In this document: in pieces, positions 55,630-64,000 of the stretch
Layout: each line of letters opens with the position of its first letter
Position numbering within the stretch: position 1 is the first letter of the stretch
Assembly (NCBI RefSeq): GCF_010093595.1
Contig: NW_022985447.1
Span: 1,188,407 to 1,252,406 of the forward strand
Source: Mytilinidion resinicola
Taxonomy: Eukaryota > Ascomycota > Dothideomycetes > Mytilinidiales > Mytilinidiaceae
DNA: 64,000 nucleotides
Direction: 5' to 3'
Made by a program: the position numbers and the translations under genes
Notes under the pieces: generated by a model
Seen by the model: the letters and a program-made list of their open reading frames with translations, nothing else
The model's database searches: none
What the model was told of the DNA's origin: nothing

Positions 55630-56557
55630 TACGGAGTGTACTTCTCTCTCGGTTTCTACGTATTCACAGCGGCAGCAGAAGACAGAAGCATATAGCTCAA
55701 TCTCAATGTCAATCTAACAAAAGCACGGTACTGGTATTTGTGTGGAAAAGGACTAGAGCACAGAGTAATGAAGTGAATGCTTACTTTTATTAGTTACCCT
55801 GAATGGTTTAATCGTAGCTTGATAGTGAAATGACTAATCCGTATCTGCCTTAGCGCTCCTAGAGAGATCCCAAAATCGTCTAAGTCACAAAGCGACAAGC
55901 CTATCCTCCGTCAACCCTATGGCGTGCTCCCAACTACACACCTTGTTCAACTCCCCTCATCTAGAGTATCAGGGTGCCTAATACGAATCCGAGTCTCGCT
56001 TTAGCCATCAATATGCAGAAGAACGGCCCTAAATATGGGCTACGCGCTGGGTAGCGACACAAGATGGCTTCCTGTCGCTGATTCAACGCCTCGCGATAAT
56101 ACTCCACAATGTACGGCTCTTTCCCAAACCCAACGCAGTTGCATACTATTTCGATGTCCCTCTAACTCCTCTGATAGGAACCCCATCGTAAAAAAGGCAA
56201 ACAGGCTTCTTGTGAGCCTTGCCGCAAAAAAAGACGCGTTGCGGTCATGGAACCCCGATTTGTAATCGATGTCAGCAGCGTGGCATTGCGACCAGATGTT
56301 TTTATCATCCCACCCCATTGATTAGAACTCGAGATGAGCGTTTGAGTGCTGCGATGCAAGTTCCGCGAGTGTCTACGAACGGAAGGTAAATTTTTTCCTC
56401 CCTTATCTAATGCCTCAGGCATAGCACAACCGGCCATTATTCCCCGCTTTGTTCGAAGGTGTAAGACCATCTGAAGTCAGAGCAAAGTGTGTAGAAATAT
56501 ATAGAGCGCTGATTGACTCCCGTTAAACTTTCATACTGATGGCGGCATGGACGGCGA
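55630..56557. other. Region upstream of the transcription factor remnant
   Basis: About 55630-56300 has no gene. At 56340-56380 TGCTGCGATGCAAG...GAACGGAAG followed by GTAAAT might be the vestige of a zinc-cluster exon, but the Cys spacing needed for Zn2Cys6 is not there. Nothing else is supported. Confidence 0.4.
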
Positions 56558-58773
56558 GTGCCCCAGCATAAATCAAGGAATAATGTCGAGCTCGACACTC
56601 AGGCGCAGATTCTCACACCTGAACGGCAGAACAGGCCGTATTCAGCCACGAATCAGAGCCATCAACCGGGTTATCTAGGTCCCACGAGCTATGAAGCGAT
56701 ACTTGATGACCATATAGTCATTAATCAAACCCCTAGTAAATCTGGAATATCGGAATCGGCATACGACCACGAGTGCTTCGTGGGACAATTTATCCCGAAA
56801 CCGAGCCGCATACAAATAGCTTCGGACACTTCTTGCATGCTTGCGCTTTTTCCCAACTATCGACAAGTTAGTGTTGGCATTCTACGGCAAAGCTCAAGCA
56901 GTCACATTTCCGGCTCCATCCCCCTTTGTTCTGAATGCATTGACTGCAGTTCGGCGCACCGTGGAAGAGTTTGATCTCGAAAACACTCCTCCGGAAACCC
57001 ACCTTATATCAGCGGTGCTCTCTAACACGATCAAAAAGCTTGGGGTGCCCCCAATAGCAAGCCAATTTCACGAAAAGTTCACAGGAGAAAATTTGCGTCT
57101 CGAGATCATTGCCCTTCTTCTGAAAATCACAGCTCGTGCCGTCTATATTGGCCTAGCAAACGAGATGACGGATGGAACCAGATCGCCAACGAATTGTTTC
57201 GCGCAAGTAGTGTTTGTGTGGAGCTTTGCAAATTACTCGCTCCGGTCAACGATTTGCTGCTCTGGTTGTACTTCGATAACGCCGTACTGACCAGCATCAT
57301 CTGTGGTGATACGAGGAAGTCAATTTAATAAGCTCATTGATGTTTCAACTCCCCGCCATTAGTCAGCGTATGCTTGCTTGCTGCTGCTTGAAATCTTTCG
57401 ATACTTGATCAGATATCGATCGATATTTAGAATATTTTCTTGTTCTGGCAGTGCGTGATGCGGTTGGGGATGCCCGGAGAGATGAAATGTTTTCCAAAAT
57501 GAACGTTTACGCCTCGTTTGAATTTCTAAAACTGTACACTGATCTGAAGAGGCTGTATACGTGGTTTAATTTGCTTACCTTTACGTAGATCCTCTACTCT
57601 GGCGAAGATTTGGCGACTTGATCGGAGAGATCTACGCGTTGGTGATTCATCGGGAATGCAAGGACGTTTCTGTGCCATTGTTCCTACGGGAAGCGCGCCG
57701 AAGACTGTTTTGCGCGGCCTCCTATACGGACAAGATCTCCTCGACCTTGCTTGGCCGACCGCCTCGTCTGTGCTGGAGGCACACTAATATACAGCTACCG
57801 CTAGAACTCCGAGATGAAGATCTAGCATCGCCCATTGCAGATGTAGAGCTCGCGTGCTGGAAGCTTGACAGCAATGGATGGAATACTTACGGAGGTGTCC
57901 ATCAATCTACTTGTATCAGGTTTCGGTGCCTTATCAGCACGTTTCGTGAGGAGATCATGGATCATTCGATTGGTAGAATTGATGATGCAGCTGAAGCGTC
58001 GTTGCTGTGAGTGCAATTTCTTGGGGTCGTTGAACACCATCGTTGACAAGCTTCAAGAGACATCTCACGCAGGGGCTGGGAAATGTGGGATTCAGTTCCA
58101 GAGCATATGCGCTATAAGCCTTGCTTCTGGGATGATGAGCGGCTGCCATCAGGTGTCTGTCTAATGCTCGTCATCGCTCATCTAGCATACTTGTTTAACG
58201 AGTTCCTGATACAAAAGCTGCTAGATAAGAGGCCACTTGCTCAGAATCAAGCTTATCTGAGTGTGAGCATGGAGCTTCTCTCTACAGTCCTGACTTTAGG
58301 TCAACCACGAGACAGATATTCGATACGTTTCGTACACTGTAGGTCATCTTTCGCTCGGTGCTGCCGCGGTGATAAAAAGGATTAACCGCATTCACTAGAT
58401 ACTTTCCTTCGGTATTCCAAGTGCGAGTGTACTGGTGACCGCCCTCCAAGAGCAGTCAACTACGGGAGAGGCATTGCCGCCATCTATCACTCGCTCTGAA
58501 ATTATTCGAAACATAAGCGTAATTCATTTCAAATCTCGACTCAGTTCGAGACCCGGGGATGGCAACTACCCCATCTGCAAAAAAGCTGCGAAAACCTTTA
58601 CACGACTTATAGACGACATCTTAGACCCTAAGCCATCCGCTGCGTTTCAAAGCACGTTAGAGCTCGGCTTCATGAGTAATCCATCTCTGGATGGACTCGA
58701 TAATATAGATACGGTCGATTTATTCGACAACATGGAGTGGGGAACGGGAGCAGGATCCCAGTGGAGCTTCTGA
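56558..58773 (+). pseudogene. Frameshifted fungal-specific transcription factor remnant
   Basis: The sequence matches the body of Zn2Cys6-type regulators of the fungal_trans group: PQHKSRNNVELDTQAQ after the missing zinc cluster, YLGPTSYEAIL, RFFPTIDKLVLAFYGKAQAV, then LRLEIIALLLKITARAVYIG, CKLLAPVNDLLLWLYF, WRRFGDLIGEIYALVIHREC, REARRRLFCAASYTDKISST, LGRPPRLCWRHTNIQLPLEL, WDSVPEHMRYKPCFWDDERL, PSGVCLMLVIAHLAYLFNEF, FGIPSASVLVTALQEQS and RPGDGNYPICKKAAKTF. The pieces are in different frames with no splice site at several changes (near 56815, near 57165 and near 58060). The zinc cluster is not recognisable. The C-terminal half looks fairly intact. A DNA-binding regulator that has lost function is the best reading; sequencing error at every site is unlikely. 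Confidence 0.7.
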
Positions 58774-58905
58774 GCCCTCTACTTTACCATTCTTCCCATG
58801 AAGGCACTGTGAGCACACAGCATTGACAGCGGTGTTCAGCCTTCAATATACGGCCGATACTCATTCCACATACATCGGCATACCATCTCTCCAGCACTCT
58901 CACCT
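58774..58905. other. Short convergent intergenic region
   Basis: Between the ends of the transcription factor remnant and the AA9 remnant. Nothing is seen. Confidence 0.4.
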
Positions 58906-59685
58906 TTACCCCGTCCATACAGCAGGCCCCGGAGGCGTATACGTCGTCGCAGAACTAGAGTAAATGGCGATTCATCGCACGTCAGCCTCGTCCACCACTT
59001 CCATAACCAACTCAACTCAACTCACCATAACCCCCGGATCGCTCTGACTCGTATACCCCGGAATCGTCGCCACAAATCTCCCACCCCCCGTCACCACAAT
59101 CTGCGCAAACTCCGCATAGAACTGCAGCGTATCCGCCTGATGCAGCGCCAGAAACTCATGCCTAATCAGACAGTTCCCCTGCGCCAGACTCGCGGGGATC
59201 GTGCTCGTCCACGCTGGATCATTATACACGACCGCAGTGCCCCAGGGCGTGCCGGTTAAGGGCGGCGCGGTCATCCCCATCTGGTCGATCTTGAACCAGC
59301 CCTGCCCAGGGCCGTCGCATGTGGAAAAGGCGCCGTTGCATTTGTGCAGCCAAACCATGGCAGGGCCTTGCTGGTGCGTCCATTGGCCCCAGATGGCTTT
59401 GACAGTGGAGCCGACGGAGGTGCCTCCGCTGCATTTTACTTTGGCGTCGGTGACGGTCAGGGTGAAGTTGTAGTAGGGCCGTTGGCGTTGGATGGTTTGG
59501 GGGAGGGGGCTGGGCTGAAGCCGACGTAGCTGTACTGAGGGCGTGTTATTTTTCAAGAGTATCTACTACGACGTATGGAGAATCTGAGGCGTCGTACCGC
59601 CAATCACATAATTAATCACAGCACTATGAGCCGCTGCTTGGGTAGTAAGCAAGGCGATGATTGATATCAGAGTTAGACCGATTAT
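58906..59685 (-). pseudogene. AA9 lytic polysaccharide monooxygenase, probably broken
   Basis: AA9 enzymes are secreted copper enzymes that oxidatively cleave cellulose. A signal-peptide-like exon reads LTLISIIALLTTQAAA, then the mature N-terminus HSAVINYVI (59628 downward), whose His is the first copper ligand. The expected start codon is ATA at 59685-59683, so no ATG is seen. After an intron the frame gives YYNFTLTVTDAKVKC, IWGQWTHQQGPAMVWLHKC (second copper His), GQGWFKIDQMG, QGNCLIRHEFLALHQADT, LQFYAEFAQIVV (axial Tyr) and YTSQSDPGVM. The segment that should read SYVGFSPAPSP is in a different frame, shifted at a run of C near 59505. The C-terminal TTYTPPGPAVWTG is at 58906-58950 in a frame that the nearest consensus donor does not reach. 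Start loss plus at least one shift point to a pseudogene. Confidence 0.7.
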
Positions 59686-60453
59686 CTTGAAGCTTGGCTA
59701 TGCGAAGAGTAGAAGTTACCTTTGTAAGAGCACGAGAAGACCGGTTCTTTTTGTAACCTACCTAAGCTACGCTACTAAGGTACCCTAGACCCGCCTGACA
59801 ACAGCAACATCGACGATTCTTTCGCTAGTTCTGAGCTCGTCTGCACATAGTGTCGAACCTCCGTCTACAGAGTGGCCACACAAACAGCCCTATGATGACT
59901 GCAAAGGCACGAGTCAAGATTCATTTGCTATCCTTTAGCCCGTCACAATTGGCTCTACGTTATCGATAAGGATGCAAGTAATAAAAAGCTTTGAGAGATA
60001 AGAACTGCAGCGAAATACTTGACCAACACACTCCCTCCAGGCTTTTTGTAGTACGTTACGAAAGATGGGAAAAGGACAATGTCGACAAGGTTGATAGCTT
60101 TGCGGGCCACCTCAAACGGTGCTGGACTGCCCATTATGTTCAACGATTGTGCCACGACGGGTTAAGGAATAATGGTATAGGTAGGATCAACGACCGATGT
60201 CTTTATACCGTCAGTTCTCAAAAAGCCCTTTTTTAAAAATTACCTGGGCGCAACAACGGCACCTTTTCCCGATTGGGACTCACGATACAGCAGGTGGCAG
60301 GTGAGAAGGACGTCGCATCTTTGTCACCAGCACGCGGACATAACCTAAGTTTCCTTTCTTGTATCTCTCCTCCGACAGAGCCTCTACTTCTCCTCTCTCC
60401 AGAGCATCCCCAGCAAGCTCTCGCGAACATCACCCATACCGCCCGCAAGCACC
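59686..60453. other. Divergent intergenic region
   Basis: Upstream of the AA9 remnant and the DUF829-like gene. No gene is supported. A short plus-strand frame at 59991-60236 has no recognisable content. Confidence 0.45.
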
Positions 60454-61263
60454 ATGGCCTCGCTCGGCACCGGCATCTCCCTCTACACTCCCCACGCCAC
60501 CGCAAAGAACCAGCTCATCATCCTCTGCGCCTGGCTGGGTGCCGGGGTGCACGACACCGCCCGGCACCGCGCCATGTACAGCGCCATCGCCCCCAACACG
60601 CGCCTGCTGCTCCTCACCACCGACATGTGGCTCTCCGTGCTCTCGTCGCAACAGCGCCAGGCCGTCCAACCCGCCGTCGCCGCCGTCCGCGCCGCGCTCG
60701 ACGAGGCCGGCTACAGCCACGCCAACCCCGCCGCCCCGACCCAGATCCTGCTGCACCTCATGTCCGCCGGCGGCGTGACCTCGGCGACGCACCTCCTGAC
60801 GACGCTGCACGGAGAGCTGCGCATGCCGCTGCCGCTGGTGGGGGTGATCTGCGACAGCGCGCCCGCGAGCGCGAGTTATTGGAAGAGGTACGCCGCGTTG
60901 CGAGACGGCTTTCCGCGATCGGGGGGGTGGAGCGTGCTCGGCCCGCTGCTCGCACACGTGATTGGGGTTGTGGTGCTCGGGATTATCTTGTATCACCGGG
61001 TCGTGACGGGCGGGGAGCAGTTCCGGCTCGCGTTTATGGATGAGGGCTTGGTTAAGAGCGAGAGGATATGCTATTTTGCGTCGAAGAGAGATGAGGTTGT
61101 GCCGTTGGCGGATGTGAGGAGGCATGCGGAGGAGGCGAGGGGCAGGGGATGGCAGGTGAAGGAGGTGGTGTTTGAAGATACGTCGCGTGTTGAGCACTTG
61201 GCGAAGTATGATGGGGAGTATGTGGAGTGTGTCAGAGCTATGTGGGAGGGCAGTCAGCTTTGA
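60454..61263 (+). CDS. DUF829/TMEM53-like (PaxU family) alpha/beta hydrolase-like protein
   Basis: A single exon of 269 residues starting MASLGTGISLYTPHATAKNQ. LIILCAWLGAGVHDTARH is the family's opening strand and turn (LILLxxWxGA), replacing a normal oxyanion motif. ILLHLMSAGGVTSATHLL corresponds to the nucleophile region, with MSAGG in place of the FSNGG seen in many members. VGVICDSAPASASYWKRYAA matches the DSxP motif typical of DUF829. A hydrophobic helix (VIGVVVLGIILYHRVV) sits in the lid region, and SERICYFASKRDEVVPLADV supplies the acidic loop. A His (VEHLAKY) closes the fold. TMEM53/PaxU proteins are membrane-associated and poorly understood; PaxU occurs in indole-diterpene clusters, but no such cluster is present here. 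Third codon positions are strongly G/C. Confidence 0.82.
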   Translation: MASLGTGISLYTPHATAKNQLIILCAWLGAGVHDTARHRAMYSAIAPNTRLLLLTTDMWLSVLSSQQRQAVQPAVAAVRAALDEAGYSHANPAAPTQILLHLMSAGGVTSATHLLTTLHGELRMPLPLVGVICDSAPASASYWKRYAALRDGFPRSGGWSVLGPLLAHVIGVVVLGIILYHRVVTGGEQFRLAFMDEGLVKSERICYFASKRDEVVPLADVRRHAEEARGRGWQVKEVVFEDTSRVEHLAKYDGEYVECVRAMWEGSQL

Positions 61264-62248
61264 TGATGGTGGTCTCAACTCTCAAGAGGCGGGTGGTGAG
61301 GCTGAAGAGGCCTTTGGGAATGCGGAGGATCTTGGGGATGCGCTTGCAAGGCTGGCGACCGTCTTCGCGAAACAGGACCACAGAGTGTAGCCGGACTAAC
61401 TCAACTCCTCTCCCACAGTGATGTCAATATGGTAACTTCTCTGAGGTGAGTGCCATAGCACTATAGCATAGTGCCAAAAGGACCAATCTATGGGATCACA
61501 TGATAGCTACAGAGAATCCATGTGTCGAAGGGCATGAAAAATGTGGCACTCGAATTCTCTGAACATACCACCGTGAGCGTCCGCCATTGCTTGGGGTGCT
61601 TCCACACAATTTCAGATCTCCGAACGAGAGAGCAGCTCTTCAACTTGGGCTACGTGGAACCTCATTGAAACACTTCTAGCAGTGGCAGACAGGTGTACAC
61701 ACGGCTGCACGAGACAGAGCGCTTGGTCGGCAGGCGGCATCTGCGTCGGTGGAGCGGTGTGTGGTCGAAGTGATGGTGGTGATGGTAATGGAAGATTGTC
61801 TCATGAGGGCAGGCCTCTTGGGTAGTTGCAGCGTCATTTTGTACGACGTATCGATTAGGGACTGAAGATGTAGGGCCTGTAGGGATGGTGGCAATGTCGT
61901 GGAAGATGAAGCGCCGGGATAGGGGATTGTGCGTAGGACGTGCATGGTTGGACCATTGGGTGGGGGGGGGCGCGGGGTTGGAAGAATGTCCCTTGACAAT
62001 CGCAATAATCTGGATGATTCGATTGCGTCAAATACGAGACCAATTTAAAATTTTATATGCACAATAGGGTCCTTTTCAATATTCTGATCTAAACAAATTT
62101 AGCTTCATTGGATGACTTGAGGCCGGCTGAGGTGGGCTCGTAAAGTGGGAAACACTCACCACTTTTACAGACTCATAAAGATGTCCTCAAGTATTTTAAA
62201 CCGTGACAAAGCAGTACACACAGCCATCCGCCACGATTAGATCCCTCC
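61264..62248. other. Intergenic region
   Basis: No supportable gene. Minus-strand frames at 61676-62043 are Pro/Ser/Thr-rich without motifs. A G-rich run (GGGTGGGGGGGGGCGCGGGG) lies at 61957-61977. Confidence 0.45.
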
Positions 62249-62572
62249 CTACATCCCACACAAAAATCTTCGCCAACGGCGTTGAGGGCGACAGGTGCAG
62301 ACCGCGGTCTGATCACCGCCCTTGCAGCGGTTGCAGTACTTCGCTGGTTTATAGGGTTTCTTTATGACTGTTATTGGGGTAGAGGGCGGCTGCCATTGGG
62401 GAAGTACGATGGGGTATGGGAGAACGGTGGTGGGTTGGTTCTGGTGATGGTGGTGATTGTGATGACCATGATGGTGGTGATGGGCGTGATGGCCATGATG
62501 GCTAGGTTGGTGATGAAATGTGTGGTGGCTGTGGTGTCCTCCGAAGTGGGAGATGGAAGAGTGGTGCGTCAT
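62249..62572 (-). CDS. Histidine-rich small protein with C-terminal Cys motifs, 107 aa
   Basis: A single frame from an ATG. The first 43 residues contain 24 His in runs (GHHAHHHHHGHHNHHHH). A Pro-rich middle follows (PYPIVLPQWQPPSTPI), then a compact basic end with four Cys (KYCNRCKGGDQTAVCTCRP). The His block plus Cys pairs suggests binding of Zn, Ni or Cu. I do not recognise a family. The opposite strand also has an open frame, so a repeat-driven artefact is possible; the ordered Cys-containing tail argues for a real protein. Function is not known. Confidence 0.5.
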   Translation of the reverse strand: MTHHSSISHFGGHHSHHTFHHQPSHHGHHAHHHHHGHHNHHHHQNQPTTVLPYPIVLPQWQPPSTPITVIKKPYKPAKYCNRCKGGDQTAVCTCRPQRRWRRFLCGM

Positions 62573-63893
62573 GTTGTTCGTAGAGTGGATAGAGACGTGA
62601 GACTAGAGAGGAGATGACGAGGTTATGGTGGAGTTGCGTAGAACCTTTATAGAAGACGATGTTGAGGCTGTGTAAGTTCGACCGTGGATAGGTAGAACGA
62701 AGTATCCATGTTTCATGAGATCAGACTGGGAAGTTTTTTCGTGGTTATGACATCTTTATGGTTCACTTACGTCAGGTACCATACTTCATCCCACAGCCAC
62801 CTTTGAAATAACAGGACTGCCTCCGCCGCAGGCAACTTCCACCTCTTCAAAATATTTCATCCATGCGCTGATTACTACACCATCAAGGCCACTACGAAGA
62901 AGCTACAATGAACGACAGAGATCTTTCTTAGATTGATTCTTTACTCAGTCACATGCTGTTAACTATGTAATCGAAAAACCGAGTTAGACAGCAGACCCCG
63001 GGGGAATGTGAGCTTTCCTGCGCACAAAGTTTCTCGGCTGTGTCTGTAAGCCGACTTTAGAGGTTCTCAGATATAGCTGGCCAGCAGAAAATACGAACTT
63101 CGCAATATCCCCAGGCCCTGTCCTCTACCAAGCCCAGCTTCTTCGTAGCTGCGCTTTACGCGGATAGGGCAAGATGAATCTAGCCACATGCAGAGGCAGG
63201 GATCGACGCCGGCTAAAACGGGAAGTAGGCCTGGAAATCCTTTGAATGTGTTGAGCCTTAGTGCTCCATAAGGACCCTTCGCCCTGCATGGTGGCGTGAC
63301 GCCGGAACGAACCTTGCCTTTTCCTACTATCTATCATATAGGCAAGCTCCTCTCCAATGGTTTCCTGGCTCATACATATCGCATTGCGGATTCGATCTAT
63401 GGAGAGATACTACATGGATCCAAGAAATTGAATGAATAAAGATTTCTCAAAAAAGGCAAAAGAGCAAAAACCTCTCAGGTGCCACTCGGATTCAAACTAG
63501 GGCCTCAAGTCTAGTTCAAATCCAAGTAGCAGCTGAGAGATTTGTGTGGGTTTTTTGGTCTGTAATCATGGGTTAAAGCGGCGTACGAGAGCAGCACAGG
63601 TAGACCACACCCAAGATTGGAGGCCTAAGAAAATAAATAGACCTACATACCCTTAGTGATGTTAAATTCACATGTCAGCCGGCCACTCTAGGGAGTTGTC
63701 CCGTGCACCCACTAGCGAGGTATAGTGTCGCTAGAGCTAAGTCGCCATGTGCTCACGAGCGAGGGTAAAAGATTACAGGAGTGAAAAGCTACCACCGGCA
63801 CACCAACCGATGACTGAAGAGCTCGTAAGAAAAAAAAAATTGAAGAAACCATCAAGTCTCATACATTCCATTTACTTACATTCTTTGACAATC
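62573..63893. other. Intergenic region
   Basis: No supportable gene. A short minus-strand frame at 63125-63373 has no motif. A tRNA-like B-box string at about 63490-63530 is not accompanied by a cloverleaf. A poly-A run (AAGAAAAAAAAATTG) is at 63828-63842, just ahead of the last start codon. Confidence 0.45.
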
Positions 63894-64000
63894 ATGTTTT
63901 ACAGTTTCCGCCGACTAAACGCCCAATACGCCTTCCACGGCAACCTCCAGTCCGTCGTCCGTAGCGTCGGCGAAAACACATCAAAATCAACCTTCTGTAA
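63894..64000 (+). CDS. 5' end of a gene leaving the window
   Basis: An ATG at 63894 opens MFYSFRRLNAQYAFHGNLQS and continues open to a TTCTGTAA at the window end, where GTAA could be a 5' splice site. The upstream sequence is a pyrimidine/A-rich leader. Too short to assign; the window ends before any domain. Confidence 0.35.
   Translation, partial: MFYSFRRLNAQYAFHGNLQSVVRSVGENTSKSTFC

Overview
This window is nuclear DNA from a filamentous ascomycete (Pezizomycotina). The housekeeping genes carry short introns of about 45-110 nt with GTRNGT donors and YAG acceptors. Several gene families here are typical of these fungi: a Urb2-type ribosome-biogenesis protein, Mic10, an AA9 polysaccharide monooxygenase, CorA-like membrane proteins, a fungal-specific transcription factor and helical domains that accompany fungal NLR/STAND receptors. 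I cannot fix the class from the sequence; a Dothideomycete-like genome is a guess. All exon junctions were placed by eye from splice signals and reading phase.

Layout. 1-13 kb is gene-poor: a Pro/Gln-rich protein (3.1-5.4 kb), a small two-exon gene (6.6 kb), a protein with an NLR-associated helical domain and two C-terminal HET-s-like pseudo-repeats (8.6-9.8 kb), and a single-pass Cys-rich membrane protein (11.0-12.0 kb). Short tandem repeats lie between them. 13-25 kb is a dense housekeeping block: triosephosphate isomerase, mitochondrial ribosomal protein L43/MRPL51, U1-70K, MIC10 and URB2. 25.7-32 kb is an accessory patch: a broken gene joining a STAND-type N-terminal domain to degenerate tandem ubiquitin, then three related RING-H2 genes. 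32.4-33.7 kb returns to housekeeping with MRP17 and GCV3, head to head.

34-45 kb is mixed: a membrane protein with a nonsense codon, a Gfo/Idh/MocA oxidoreductase, a Sec9/SNAP-25-type SNARE-motif protein, two hypothetical proteins, a decayed membrane-protein gene, and two divergent alpha/beta hydrolases (ABHD12-like and monoacylglycerol lipase-like). 45-59 kb looks like an accessory signalling island: a frameshifted conserved gene, a tandem kinase-pseudokinase, a CorA-like protein, a kinase-TPR fusion, a frameshifted transcription factor and a broken AA9 gene. 60-64 kb holds a DUF829/TMEM53-like protein, a His-rich mini-protein and the start of a gene that leaves the window.

How the genes relate. 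The housekeeping genes are intact and mostly in divergent pairs with short shared upstream regions (MRPL51/SNP1, MIC10/URB2, MRP17/GCV3). Broken frames are confined to accessory families, so decay is more likely than poor sequence quality overall, although single-base errors in homopolymers cannot be excluded. The most interesting points are the HET-S-like architecture at 8.6-9.8 kb, the STAND-domain/ubiquitin fusion beside three RING-H2 ligase candidates, and the kinase-pseudokinase gene.
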